Of a DNA stretch of 64,000 nucleotides, positions 15,951 through 24,544 are shown one piece after another (within the stretch, counting starts at the first letter, position 1; the number at the start of each line of letters is the position of its first letter). The notes below the pieces were generated by a model, which was not told the origin of the DNA, made no database searches, and saw only the letters and a program-made list of their open reading frames with translations. Origin of the DNA: Prevotella sp. UBA3675 (lineage in GTDB: Bacteria; Bacteroidota; Bacteroidia; Bacteroidales; Bacteroidaceae); contig DFJI01000036.1 in NCBI GenBank assembly GCA_002372235.1, forward strand, positions 17,184 through 81,183. Reading direction: 5' to 3'. Made by a program: the position numbers and the translations under genes.

Positions 15951-16161
15951 CGTACCTTGACCACCGTGGCTCAATGCTATTGCTCGGTTGGCGAGTCCAC
16001 TCTTGCGAGTGTCTGCTCTTGATGCTTCGGGTGCAAAGGTACGGAGATTTATTGAAAGAACAAAGCAAAAATGATATTTATCTGCATCAGACGATGAAAT
16101 ACATTCTTAGATGAAGAAAAATAGCAGGGTAGAGGCGCGATATATACGAACCTTATTAAAT

Positions 16162-16192
16162 AAAAAGAGACATTGCCTTTCGGCGATGTCTC
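16162..16192 (-). terminator. Terminator of tRNA-His
   Basis: An 11-bp stem (16167-16177 with 16182-16192), 4-nt loop, then a T run on the minus strand (A run at 16162-16166), directly after the tRNA 3' end. Confidence 0.8.
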
Positions 16193-16198
16193 CTTTTG

Positions 16199-16273
16199 GG
16201 TGCCCGGACGGACTCGAACCGTCGACATTCAGAACCACAATCTGACGCTCTAACCAACTGAACTACGGGCACC
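16199..16273 (-). tRNA. tRNA-His (anticodon GTG)
   Basis: Read on the minus strand this folds as a tRNA: 7-bp acceptor stem GTGCCCG/CGGGCAC plus the extra G(-1):C73 pair diagnostic of tRNA-His, D arm with GTTCAG...GGTTAGAGC, anticodon loop around GTG, and T arm with GGTTCGAGTCC. CCA is not fully encoded. Its 3' end faces the 5-15 kb accessory island. Confidence 0.96.
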
Positions 16274-16302
16274 ATCGTGCGCCTTCTCATGGAAAGCGAG
16301 TG

Positions 16303-16334
16303 CAAAGGTACACGAATTATTTGAAATGGCCAAA
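16303..16334 (-). promoter_or_regulatory. Promoter of tRNA-His
   Basis: Minus-strand TTTG (16331-16334), 20-nt spacer and TACCTTTG (16303-16310), a near-ideal Bacteroidota promoter about 30 nt upstream of the mature tRNA. Confidence 0.75.
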
Positions 16335-16452
16335 CAAATTGGAAGTTTTTTTGAGAAAATAATGATGCGTAGAGCCAAAATGATGACAAATCGCCTCTTT
16401 CTGAGTCATTTTTCTGTCGGATCAGGGCTTGTGAACATCTGATTCTCTCCGT

Positions 16453-16857
16453 TTAGTCTTCCAAAATGATGGGGGCATTAGACTTGCGGTAGCCGCTGGA
16501 GGTGAAGATGGCGATGAGCTCGCCGTGTTCGTCGGTTACCTTTACCTCAGCGTAGGGCATGCGCTTGTGGTTGACCAGTTCGACGGCCTCGGCATAGACG
16601 GTGCCTTCGGCGATGGAGCGCAGGTAGGTGATGTTCGACGTGGTGGAGAAGGTGAGCTGCAGGTGGCTGTTGACGGCAGCAGCGAAGGCGAGGTCGGCCA
16701 GCGTGAAGAGTGCGCCGCCTTGACAGACACCCCCGCCATTGAGATGGTCGGGGGTGATCTTCATGCGTGCACGTGCATATCCTTCTTTAACTTCCAGCAG
16801 TTCGGCACCGGCCATGACTGCGAATCGGTCTTTCTTAAAGAAATCTATGAGTGTCAT
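16453..16857 (-). CDS. PaaI-family hotdog thioesterase
   Basis: Acyl-CoA thioesterase of the hotdog fold, 134 residues. Seen: the family motif HLNGGGVCQGGALFTLADLA (N-GG-x-x-x-GG-x-L-x-x-x-D-x-A with Asp as catalytic candidate) and the C-terminal strand pair. Acts on CoA thioesters in the cytosol; the physiological substrate is unknown. It follows pyrH by 36 nt and is probably cotranscribed with it. Confidence 0.88.
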   Translation of the reverse strand: MTLIDFFKKDRFAVMAGAELLEVKEGYARARMKITPDHLNGGGVCQGGALFTLADLAFAAAVNSHLQLTFSTTSNITYLRSIAEGTVYAEAVELVNHKRMPYAEVKVTDEHGELIAIFTSSGYRKSNAPIILED

Positions 16858-16893
16858 TATCGTTTCGTTTTTGCTGATGGTGGCGTGAAGGGG

Positions 16894-17604
16894 TTAGTTG
16901 TGAACCAGTGTGCCGATGTCCTCGCCTTGCATCACCTTCTTGAGGTTGCCCACGATGTCCATGTTGAAGACGTAGATGGGCAGGTTGTTGTCCTGGCACA
17001 TGCAGATGGCGGTGAGGTCCATGACCTTCAGTCCGCGAGCCAGCACCTCCTTATAGGTGATGTCGCTGAACTTCGTGGCGGTGGGGTCCTTCTCCGGGTC
17101 GGCGGTATAGATGCCATCTACGCGCGTTCCCTTCAGCATGACGTCGGCTTCGATTTCGATGCCTCGGAGCGACGAGCCCGTGTCGGTGGTGAAGTAGGGC
17201 GAGCCTGTACCGGCTGAGAAGATGCACACCTGTCCCTGCTCCATAGCCTCGATGGCCTTCCATTTGGTGTAGAGCTCGCCGATGGGCTCCATGCGGATGG
17301 CCGTCAGCACCTTGTTCTTCACGCCGATGGCACCGAGTGCCGACGAGAGTGCGAGCGAGTTGATGACCGTGGCGCACATGCCCATCTGGTCGCCCTTCAC
17401 GCGGTCGAAGCCTTTCTGGCTGCCGCTCAGTCCTCGGAAGATGTTGCCACCGCCAATCACGATGCCAATCTGTACTCCCATCTCGCTTACTTCTTTGATT
17501 TGCTGTGCATAGTCGCTCAGTCGTTCAGGGTCAATTCCGAAGCCCTGTTTGCCCATCAGGCTCTCGCCCGACAGCTTGAGTAGAATTCTCTTGAATCTTG
17601 CCAT
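16894..17604 (-). CDS. pyrH: UMP kinase
   Basis: Converts UMP to UDP with ATP in pyrimidine synthesis. Length 236 is typical of bacterial hexameric PyrH. Seen: the N-terminal LLKLSGESLMG with phosphate-binding Lys, IVIGGGNIFRG, and GTGSPYFTTDT in the nucleotide-binding region, with VDGIYTADPEKDP in the ATP lid. Between birA (66 nt upstream) and the thioesterase. Confidence 0.97.
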   Translation of the reverse strand: MARFKRILLKLSGESLMGKQGFGIDPERLSDYAQQIKEVSEMGVQIGIVIGGGNIFRGLSGSQKGFDRVKGDQMGMCATVINSLALSSALGAIGVKNKVLTAIRMEPIGELYTKWKAIEAMEQGQVCIFSAGTGSPYFTTDTGSSLRGIEIEADVMLKGTRVDGIYTADPEKDPTATKFSDITYKEVLARGLKVMDLTAICMCQDNNLPIYVFNMDIVGNLKKVMQGEDIGTLVHN

Positions 17605-17670
17605 GATATCTTTGTTGAATGATAAATGATTGTCGGAAAATGATGGATGGAAAGCGCTGCTTCGCCAGTT

Positions 17671-18426
17671 TCAGATGATGAAGGCCACCTCCTTGAAAGC
17701 GTATCTTCGCTGTCTTCGGTCGCGGTCGCTGAGCACGAGTGTGCCGTCGTCCTCGACCGTGAGCAGCTCGGCCTCAAACGTCCCGTCTTTGTCGCGATAG
17801 GCGTGGAAGCCTCTGCTGCGGTAGAGTCGGCAGTTATATTCGCGATTCAGATGGTCATAGGTCGCAGCGGCGTTCTCCTGTAGCTCCTGACAGTAGTCCT
17901 GCAATCGCCGACCGAATGCCTCTACCACTTCGCTGAGCAGCCCGTTCCGATCGGTCTCCTGTCCTGTGATCTGGAAGAGGGAAACGGGGTTGGGCGCATC
18001 GCTGAAGAATGCTTCCTGGTTGACGTTCAGCCCCACGCCGATGATGCTTTCGCGCAGCCGGTCGCCCGACAGGCGGTTCTCAATCAGGATGCCGCACAGC
18101 TTGCGGTCGTGCCAGTAGATGTCGTTGGGCCACTTGATGCTCAGTCCCTCGTCTATGTGTTTGGCGAGTGCATCGGTGATGGCGAGTGCGGTGATCATGG
18201 ACACGGCAAACTGTCGCCGGGCCAGGATGGCCGTAGGGTGGGCGAGAATGGAGAAGAGCAGATTTTGCCCTCGCAGACTTTCCCACCGGTTCGTTCCGCA
18301 GCCTCTGCCAGCCGTCTGATAGTCGGTTGCCACCACGATGTCGGCCTCTCGTTCGGCCTCGCTCAGGTCGCTCAGCCATCGGTTGGTCGAGTCGGTCTCG
18401 GTGATATGTATGATCCGGAAATTCAT
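17671..18426 (-). CDS. birA: Biotin--[acetyl-CoA-carboxylase] ligase, class I (no DNA-binding domain)
   Basis: Activates biotin to biotinyl-AMP and attaches it to the carrier domain of biotin-dependent carboxylases. 251 residues with only the catalytic and C-terminal SH3-like domains; no N-terminal winged helix, so it is not a repressor. Seen: ETDSTNRW, the biotin-binding loop GRGCGTNRW, and KWPNDIYW. ATG 18426 was chosen over a TTG at 18438. Divergent from the Na/Pi cotransporter; a TAAATTTG box on the minus strand (18436-18443) would give a nearly leaderless message. Confidence 0.93.
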   Translation of the reverse strand: MNFRIIHITETDSTNRWLSDLSEAEREADIVVATDYQTAGRGCGTNRWESLRGQNLLFSILAHPTAILARRQFAVSMITALAITDALAKHIDEGLSIKWPNDIYWHDRKLCGILIENRLSGDRLRESIIGVGLNVNQEAFFSDAPNPVSLFQITGQETDRNGLLSEVVEAFGRRLQDYCQELQENAAATYDHLNREYNCRLYRSRGFHAYRDKDGTFEAELLTVEDDGTLVLSDRDRRQRRYAFKEVAFII

Positions 18427-18453
18427 GTTCGAATGCAAATTTAGTCAAAAATA

Positions 18454-18484
18454 TTGAATTAATTAGAAAAATTTTGTATTTTTG
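18454..18484 (+). promoter_or_regulatory. Promoter of the Na/Pi cotransporter
   Basis: TTG (18454-18456), 20-nt spacer and TATTTTTG (18477-18484), with about 30 nt of leader before ATG 18518. Confidence 0.7.
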
Positions 18485-18517
18485 TGCCGTAATTGTGCAA
18501 ACAATATTTTTTAACCT

Positions 18518-20266
18518 ATGTCAATTTGGATTATTTTCAAGCTTCTGGGCTCACTCGCACTTCTCATGTTTGGTATGAAGTCGATGAGTGAAGCGCTTCA
18601 GAAGATGGCGGGTCCGCAACTGCGACACGTCTTGGGAGCCATGACCACCAATCGCTTTACGGGTATGCTCACTGGTATGCTTGTTACAGCCTCGGTGCAG
18701 TCTTCAACAGCAACAACGGTGATGACCGTCTCGTTTGTCAACGCCGGACTTCTCACACTGGCACAGGCCATATCGGTCATTATGGGTGCCAACATCGGAA
18801 CCACGCTCACGGCCTGGATTATGTCGGCTGGTATGTCGTTTGACATCACAAGTGCCGTCTATCCGGCCTTTTTTATGGGCATTATTCTCATCTATCAGAA
18901 GAAATACCGCTACATAGGCGACTTCCTCTTCGGCTTGTCGTTCCTGTTGCTGGGTCTTGGCACGCTGCGTGCCACTGGTGCCGAGATGCACTTAGGTGAG
19001 AATCAGGCTCTGCTCCATTTCTTCGCTTCGTTCGATCCCACGTCGTTTGTCACCACGCTCATATTCCTCTTGTTGGGCGGTGTGCTCACGTTCTGTGTGC
19101 AGTCGTCGGCAGCGGTGATGGCCATCACCATGATTCTCTGTTCGAGTGGTGCCCTGCCCATCTATCAGGGCATTGCGCTGGTGATGGGTGAGAACATAGG
19201 CACTACCGTCACGTCGAACCTGGCCGCCATGTCGGCCAACACGCAGGCTCGCCGCGCCGCTCTGGCCCACATGTTCTTCAATGTGTTCGGCGTGATCTGG
19301 ATTCTCTTCGTGTTCCGTCCCTTCATCGACATGGTGTGCGGATGGGTAGGCTACGATGTCGATATGGTGAAGGAGACCGCAGGCACCGCTGCCTTCCTGG
19401 CCAATTCGGCTAAGCTGAGCTTTGTGCTGGCCGCCTTCCACACCACGTTCAACGTCTCGAACACGATGATTCTCATCTGGTTCATTCCGCAGATTGAGAA
19501 GTTCGTGTGCTGGGTGATCAAGCCGAAGCGCGTCGATGAGGAAGAGGACTTCCGTCTGCACTTCATTACGGCTGGCTTCATGAAGACCCCTGAGCTCTCA
19601 GTGCTCGAGGCTCAGAAGGAGATCTCGTCGTTCTCTGAGCGCATGCAGCGCATGTTCGGCATGGTGCAGGATTTGCTCAATCTCTCGTCGAGCTCGCAGA
19701 ACAAGGACAAGAACAGCGAGCAGGAGTTCAACAAGCTCTTCACCCGTATCGAGAAATACGAGAGCATTTCCGACAACATGGAGCTTGAGATTGCGCAATA
19801 TCTGGAGAGTGTCTCCGATGCCCATCTTTCCGACGACACCAAGGCCAAGATTCGTGCCATGCTGCGCGAGGTGAGCGAGCTGGAGTCGATTGGCGACTCG
19901 TGCTATAACATGGCACGCACCATCAATCGTAAGTATGCCGCCAAGCAAGACCACTTCATTGAGAAGCAGTACGACCATCTGCACCAGATGATGGGCCTGA
20001 CCGATCAGGCACTGACGCAGATGAACCAGCTGATGGGTGGCCGTAAGGAAGCTTACAATATCAATCGTACCTTCAACATTGAGAATGAAATCAACAACTA
20101 CCGCAATCAGTTGAAGGCACAAAACATCATTGATGTCAACAATCACGAGTACACCTATGCCGAGGGTACCATTTACATTGATTTGGTGAATGAGTGCGAG
20201 AAGCTGGGCGACTACGTAGTGAATGTGGTTGAGGCCCGTATGGGTACGCGCCAACGTGAGGCCTGA
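18518..20266 (+). CDS. Na/Pi cotransporter with C-terminal PhoU-like domain
   Basis: Sodium-coupled phosphate importer of the NptA/PNaS family, 582 residues. About eight hydrophobic segments occupy residues 1-330, including the two inverted-repeat signatures ending QSSTATTV and QSSAAVMAI. Residues about 370-575 are charged and helical with two PhoU-like repeats (ESISDNMELEIAQYL, LESIGDSCYNMART), which usually link transport to phosphate status. Its stop codon abuts the stop of convergent nadK. Confidence 0.93.
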   Translation: MSIWIIFKLLGSLALLMFGMKSMSEALQKMAGPQLRHVLGAMTTNRFTGMLTGMLVTASVQSSTATTVMTVSFVNAGLLTLAQAISVIMGANIGTTLTAWIMSAGMSFDITSAVYPAFFMGIILIYQKKYRYIGDFLFGLSFLLLGLGTLRATGAEMHLGENQALLHFFASFDPTSFVTTLIFLLLGGVLTFCVQSSAAVMAITMILCSSGALPIYQGIALVMGENIGTTVTSNLAAMSANTQARRAALAHMFFNVFGVIWILFVFRPFIDMVCGWVGYDVDMVKETAGTAAFLANSAKLSFVLAAFHTTFNVSNTMILIWFIPQIEKFVCWVIKPKRVDEEEDFRLHFITAGFMKTPELSVLEAQKEISSFSERMQRMFGMVQDLLNLSSSSQNKDKNSEQEFNKLFTRIEKYESISDNMELEIAQYLESVSDAHLSDDTKAKIRAMLREVSELESIGDSCYNMARTINRKYAAKQDHFIEKQYDHLHQMMGLTDQALTQMNQLMGGRKEAYNINRTFNIENEINNYRNQLKAQNIIDVNNHEYTYAEGTIYIDLVNECEKLGDYVVNVVEARMGTRQREA

Positions 20267-20277
20267 TTACCTCACGT
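20254..20277. terminator. Hairpin holding both convergent stop codons
   Basis: An 8-bp perfect stem (20254-20261 with 20270-20277). The loop contains the TGA of the Na/Pi gene (20264-20266) and the stop of nadK (20267-20269). No T run, so it may be a weak bidirectional terminator or a transcript-end stabiliser. Confidence 0.5.
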
Positions 20278-21145
20278 CGGCTCCCCACATCATTTTTTCT
20301 CTCAAGGTGGTGAAGTAGCGCGTTCCGCTGCGCTTCACCACCTTTACCATATAGGGTGCCCGGGTGAGTCGGAGCGTGGTGCCTTCGGGCAGTTTGCCCG
20401 ATCGCCCGTCGATGGCCACCAGGAACGTGTGGCTGCGGCTGCTCACGGTGAGTTCAATCTGGGCCGTGTCGGGCAGCACGATGGGGCGCACGTTGAGCGA
20501 GTGCGGGGCCACAGCCGTCATGAGCATCACGCCCGTGCGCGGCACGATGATGGGACCTCCGTTCGACAGCGAGTAGGCCGTTGAGCCCGTCGGGGTCGAT
20601 ACAATCAGTCCGTCGGCCTGATAGGTGGTGAGATACTCGCCGTTGATGCTGGCCCGGATAGAGATCATTGAGGCCGAGTCGCGCTTCAGGATCGACACGT
20701 CGTTCAGTGCGCACTCATAGCCTTCGATGGGCTCGCCGTTGGTCTCCACATGAATCAGGGCGCGGTCCTCCACCGAGTAGTCGCCGCGATAGAGCGCGTC
20801 GATGGTCTCGCCGATGGCATCGGCGCTCACGTCGGCCAGGAAGCCCAGCCGGCCCATGTTCACGCCGATGATGGGCGTCTGTTTCTGGCGCACGCGGCTG
20901 GCCGTCTTCAGCAGTGTTCCGTCGCCTCCCATCGAGACGGCAAAGTCGGCTTCGAAGTCGCAGCCGGTGAACGTCTCTGCCTTGTCGAGGTCGATGAGCT
21001 CGGCGCAGCGCAGGAAGTCGTAGTATTCCTCGTCGATGAGGATGCGCGCACCGTGCTGCCTGAGACTGCCGAGCAGCTCCTTGATGGCAGCCGACTTGTG
21101 CTGCTGATAGACGTTGCCGAAAAGTGCAAAGCTGAGTGGTTGCAT
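20267..21145 (-). CDS. nadK: NAD kinase
   Basis: Phosphorylates NAD to NADP. 292 residues. Seen: the diagnostic SMGGDGTLLKTA motif, MGRLGFLAD, the ALNDVSI (NE/ND) motif and TPTGSTAYSLSNGGP. Last gene of trxA - acidic protein - nadK (12 nt after the acidic gene). Confidence 0.97.
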   Translation of the reverse strand: MQPLSFALFGNVYQQHKSAAIKELLGSLRQHGARILIDEEYYDFLRCAELIDLDKAETFTGCDFEADFAVSMGGDGTLLKTASRVRQKQTPIIGVNMGRLGFLADVSADAIGETIDALYRGDYSVEDRALIHVETNGEPIEGYECALNDVSILKRDSASMISIRASINGEYLTTYQADGLIVSTPTGSTAYSLSNGGPIIVPRTGVMLMTAVAPHSLNVRPIVLPDTAQIELTVSSRSHTFLVAIDGRSGKLPEGTTLRLTRAPYMVKVVKRSGTRYFTTLREKMMWGADVR

Positions 21146-21157
21146 AGTGATGTCGGT

Positions 21158-21475
21158 TCAGCAGTCTTGTTCCTCGAAGTCCAGGTCGGCCTCTACCACG
21201 AAGAACACCTCTTCGGGGTCGAACGGGCCGATGCCCTCTTCCTTCGCCTTGTTGCACACGAAGTCAGACACCGCCTCCATGTCGATGTCCACTTCGTCGC
21301 TGTCGCTCTCCAGCACGCCGCTCGTGTAGAAATAGGTGCCGATGGCGTCGGTCATGAAGAGCAGGTCGTCGTCGCTGTATTTCTGCTTCAGGTCGGTGGG
21401 CAGCTGCTCGCGAATGTATTTCAGCTCGCGGCGGTTCTCCTCCTCGTCCTTGAGAAGCTCTTCGTCGATAGTCAT
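21158..21475 (-). CDS. Acidic protein of unknown function
   Basis: A 105-residue, very acidic protein (many Asp/Glu, C-terminus DLDFEEQDC). Seen: an N-terminal charged helix and the segment LKQKYSDDDLLFMTDAIGTYFYTSG. No recognised domain, signal or membrane segment. Conserved placement between trxA and nadK within one transcript (15 and 12 nt gaps) suggests a housekeeping role, perhaps redox related; function unknown. Confidence 0.7.
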   Translation of the reverse strand: MTIDEELLKDEEENRRELKYIREQLPTDLKQKYSDDDLLFMTDAIGTYFYTSGVLESDSDEVDIDMEAVSDFVCNKAKEEGIGPFDPEEVFFVVEADLDFEEQDC

Positions 21476-21490
21476 AGGGCTTGTGTGTGA

Positions 21491-21805
21491 TTAGAGCAGA
21501 GCCTCGAACTTCTCTTCGAACTTGGCCTTGGCCACGGCTCCCACGAGCCTATCGACTACCTCGCCGTTCTTGAAGAACAGGATGGTGGGAATGTTGCGAA
21601 TGCCGAACTCGGCAGCCAGCTCGTCGCATTCCTCAACGTCGCACTTGCCCACTACGATCTTGCCGTCGTACTTCTCGGCCAGTTCCGAGATGATGGGAGC
21701 CACCATGCGGCAGGGACCGCACCATGTTGCCCAGAAATCAACTACCAGTGGCAGATTGCCATTCTTCAAGCTTGCAAAGTTCTCGTTAGTGATTTTTACT
21801 TCCAT
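21491..21805 (-). CDS. trxA: Thioredoxin
   Basis: A 104-residue classical thioredoxin with the redox motif WCGPCR, the preceding VVDFWATWCGPC strand and the cis-Pro segment RNIPTILFF. It reduces protein disulfides in the cytosol. First gene of a three-gene leftward unit; a TATATTTG box on the minus strand (21855-21862) lies upstream. Confidence 0.97.
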   Translation of the reverse strand: MEVKITNENFASLKNGNLPLVVDFWATWCGPCRMVAPIISELAEKYDGKIVVGKCDVEECDELAAEFGIRNIPTILFFKNGEVVDRLVGAVAKAKFEEKFEALL

Positions 21806-21904
21806 TGTCGTAAAGTGTTTTGTTTGTGATTAAAAAAGATATGCAATAAGTCTGCAAATATACGAATATCTTTCCGAAAAGCTCGCTTTTTCAGAAAAAA
21901 TAAC

Positions 21905-22897
21905 TTATTGTCCGCCCAGACGGTCGAAGTATTCTATCACGTCCTCCCACGTCTTGAACGTGTCGCTGCCATATTCCAGTAGCGTGGCCATCGTGTCGCC
22001 CTCCTGCCGGGCGCTGACGAGATAGTCGCCGTAGAGCAGGTCGCGCCGGTGCGTATAGACGGCGTGGTGCCAGGCCGGCACGTTGATGTATTCGTCGAGC
22101 CACGCGGCGGCTGCAGGATTGTCGCCCACGAAGTACACCTGATAGCACTCAATGAGCCTCCGCACGGCCTTCTGGGCCGACGCTGCCGGCTTCACTTCGC
22201 CCTGCTTCGTAGGGCGACTCTCCATGAGCGTTTCCACACCTATATATATTATAGGGCGCTCGCGATGCTCCTGGCGGTCGTCTATCCACCTGATGACGGG
22301 CAGCACCGAGTGCATGAACGAGCGGTCGTCCATGCGGTGCTCGCCGTGGAAGCGTATGGCCTGCGTGTAGTGGGCCGCAAACGTGTCGTAGGTGTGAACC
22401 AGCGGATCCTCGTCGCCGAAGAGCCCGAACACGCGCCCCTGCTCGCCCTCGTCGTCGGCATGGGCAAAGTTCTGCTCCGTGATGAGCTGATACTCCTTCA
22501 CCAGCGGCTTATCTACATAGAACTCCTGCACCCCGTCCTGTCTGGGCGAGAAGAACTGCTGCTTGCCCGTGAGCCCGTGGCTGTGCATGGTCTCGGCTAT
22601 GCCGAAGGCCGGGTTGGTCACTATGCGGTCGTAGCCGTAGAGCATCTCGGCATACATGCCGCCCATCGACGTGCCCAGGATGAGCGACGGCTGTTCGCGC
22701 GCGCAGGTGTCCCTCAGCAGGCCGATAGCCTCTTCGGGGTGAATGGGCAGGTCGGGAGCCACCACGCGAGCGTTGGGCAATACCTGGCGCAGCCGGCTCA
22801 CCGTGCCCGACTGTCCGCTCGAGCCGAAGCCGTGGACATAGAGCACCGTCTTGTCGGCCATCAGCTCTGGAAATTGTTTGATGTACTGGTTCTCCAT
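21905..22897 (-). CDS. YqiA-like alpha/beta hydrolase with a degenerate NT5C-like HAD tail
   Basis: A 330-residue fusion. Residues about 15-210: YqiA/YcfP-type esterase with the oxyanion VHGFGSSGQSG, nucleophile elbow GTSMGGM, and candidate acid/base in FGDEDPLV and FHGEHRM. Residues about 215-330 align in pattern with the 5'(3')-deoxyribonucleotidase (NT5C) family (YQVYFVG, HAVYTHRRDLLYGDYLV, FKTWEDVIEYF), but the HAD nucleophile DxDG is IGVE and the DD of motif IV is SA, so this half is probably inactive. Start: ATG 22897 lies about 6 nt after a TATCTTTG box (22903-22910); ATG 22861 is an alternative giving a normal leader. Confidence 0.78.
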   Translation of the reverse strand: MENQYIKQFPELMADKTVLYVHGFGSSGQSGTVSRLRQVLPNARVVAPDLPIHPEEAIGLLRDTCAREQPSLILGTSMGGMYAEMLYGYDRIVTNPAFGIAETMHSHGLTGKQQFFSPRQDGVQEFYVDKPLVKEYQLITEQNFAHADDEGEQGRVFGLFGDEDPLVHTYDTFAAHYTQAIRFHGEHRMDDRSFMHSVLPVIRWIDDRQEHRERPIIYIGVETLMESRPTKQGEVKPAASAQKAVRRLIECYQVYFVGDNPAAAAWLDEYINVPAWHHAVYTHRRDLLYGDYLVSARQEGDTMATLLEYGSDTFKTWEDVIEYFDRLGGQ

Positions 22898-22990
22898 GTG
22901 TGCAAAGATAACGCTTTTTCTGTCAAAATGTGCAAGGAAATGAATGAAAATGCAACATACTGTTAAAACAGATTAAAAATGAGCGTCAGA

Positions 22991-23023
22991 TTGAATAGGA
23001 AGGCAGGAAAAAGCTTATCTTTG
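22991..23023 (+). promoter_or_regulatory. Promoter of the 92-residue protein
   Basis: TTG (22991-22993), 22-nt spacer and TATCTTTG (23016-23023), about 80 nt before ATG 23110. Confidence 0.6.
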
Positions 23024-23109
23024 CTACAACTAAAAATCTACTGCACGTTCCGTCTGATTGCGACTTGACTTTATTTTTTCTATATTTCTAACTAAAACTC
23101 ATTACAACT

Positions 23110-23388
23110 ATGGCAAACGACAATTTCAGTAAGATTCAGCATTGCCTCGACGACTACATGGAGCAGCGGGGCAAGCAAGTGATTGACGACATGGAGGCCA
23201 ACTCCGAACTGGCCCGTCAGGGACTGCTCGACGACGACCAGGAGTGGCCGGGCCGTCCGCTTCGCGAGCTGTTGGCTCGCCTGCGCGACAGCGATATGCT
23301 GCCCCGCAACGTCAAGCAAGTATTGGGAACCTGGAAAATCAAGCACTCACGTGCGCTACAGGTCCGACAGCAGATATTCCTCTTCTGA
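23110..23388 (+). CDS. Small soluble hypothetical protein
   Basis: A 92-residue charged, helical protein (MANDNFSKIQHCLDDYMEQ start). No signal, membrane or catalytic motif. It has its own promoter and a strong terminator, so it is a single-gene unit. Family not recognised. Confidence 0.7.
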   Translation: MANDNFSKIQHCLDDYMEQRGKQVIDDMEANSELARQGLLDDDQEWPGRPLRELLARLRDSDMLPRNVKQVLGTWKIKHSRALQVRQQIFLF

Positions 23389-23401
23389 GACAAACCTTAA
23401 T

Positions 23402-23432
23402 TCCCCTCCGAAACCCAGGAGGGGATTTTTTT
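23402..23432 (+). terminator. Terminator of the 92-residue gene
   Basis: An 8-bp GC-rich stem (23402-23409 with 23418-23425) followed by seven T. Confidence 0.9.
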
Positions 23433-23561
23433 TATTTTGGTTAAATAACACTAATTCGACGAAACTTTCTGCGTTTTTGTGAGTCATATCAGTAATTTTG
23501 CACCGCACAAAGGCGTGCTCGCACGCTGATGCGGCAATATTGAGATTAACAAAAAACAGAA

Positions 23562-24422
23562 ATGAATATGAAAAAGAACATCCTTTTCTATGCGCTCGCT
23601 GCTGCACTCACACTGAGCAGCTGCGCCAGTAAGAAGGCACTCACCGAGTGCCAGAATGAGAATAAGTCGCTCACCACCTCACTACAGAACACACGTGAGG
23701 ACCTGGCCGCCAAGAACGCCCGTCTGCAGAGCCTGGAAGAGCAGTTGGCCTCACAGAAAGCAGCCCTCGCCGCTCAGACAGCTACGCTCGCTGCGCTGCA
23801 GAGCTCGCTCGACAAGAGCCTGACCAATGCCTCGCAGAACAACATCTCTATTGAGAAACTGGTCGATCAGATCAACGAGTCCAACCAGTACATCCGTCAC
23901 CTTGTGGAGGTGAAGTCGAAGAGCGACTCGCTCAACCTCGTGCTCCAGAACAACCTCACGCGCTCGCTCTCAAAGGAGGAGCTCAAGGAGGTTGACGTTC
24001 AGGTGCTCAAGGGCGTGGTCTATATCTCTCTGGCCGACAACATGCTCTATAAGAGCGGCTCCTACGAGATTAACGACCGTGCTGCCGAGACCCTGTCGAA
24101 GATAGCCAAGATTATCACCGACTACAAGGACTACGACGTGCTCATTGAGGGCAACACCGACAATGTGCCTATCTCTAAGCAGAACATACGCAACAACTGG
24201 GACCTCTCCTGCCTGCGTGCCTCGAGCGTGGTTCAGGCCCTGCAGACCAAGTATGGCGTTGACCCGAAGCGCCTCACCGCCGGCGGACGTGGCGAGTACA
24301 ACCCCTTGGAGAGCAACGACACCGCACTGGGCAAGCAGCGCAACCGCCGCACCCAGATCATCATCACGCCGAAGCTCGACGAGTTCATGGAGCTCATCGG
24401 CAAGGCTCCTGAGACAGAGTAA
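23562..24422 (+). CDS. OmpA-family lipoprotein with coiled coil
   Basis: A peptidoglycan-anchoring outer-membrane lipoprotein, 286 residues. Seen: signal peptide with lipobox LSSC (Cys about residue 21), a long coiled coil (residues about 30-105, Leu/Gln/Ala rich), then an OmpA domain: LYKSGSYEINDRAAETL, VLIEGNTDNVPI, and the closing GGRGEYNPLESNDTALGKQRNRRT with Asp/Arg diaminopimelate contacts. A TAATTTTG box is at 23493-23500. The lipid-anchored coiled coil plus OmpA layout suggests an envelope tether like Pal. Confidence 0.93.
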   Translation: MNMKKNILFYALAAALTLSSCASKKALTECQNENKSLTTSLQNTREDLAAKNARLQSLEEQLASQKAALAAQTATLAALQSSLDKSLTNASQNNISIEKLVDQINESNQYIRHLVEVKSKSDSLNLVLQNNLTRSLSKEELKEVDVQVLKGVVYISLADNMLYKSGSYEINDRAAETLSKIAKIITDYKDYDVLIEGNTDNVPISKQNIRNNWDLSCLRASSVVQALQTKYGVDPKRLTAGGRGEYNPLESNDTALGKQRNRRTQIIITPKLDEFMELIGKAPETE

Positions 24423-24450
24423 TCAACCTATACCATAAACACAAGCGTTG

Positions 24451-24492
24451 AAGCCCGGATGGCACCGTTGAGTGCCGTCCGGGCTTCTTTTT
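24451..24492 (+). terminator. Terminator of the OmpA lipoprotein gene
   Basis: A 15-bp stem (24451-24465 with 24472-24486), 6-nt loop and T-rich tail. Confidence 0.92.
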
Positions 24493-24544
24493 TGTTTCGT
24501 GGGGCGACCTTGCCGCCGTCTCGGAGCTAAAAGGCCAAGGCATC

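Noticed and set aside
16156..16389. 77-codon ORF across tRNA-His
   Set aside because: It spans a well-formed tRNA gene and its promoter.
19598..20254. 218-codon antisense ORF under the Na/Pi cotransporter
   Set aside because: Antisense shadow of a clear transporter gene.
22049..22966. 305-codon plus-strand ORF opposite the esterase fusion
   Set aside because: Low-complexity His/Arg/Val-rich translation with no domain, opposite a gene with clear hydrolase motifs.
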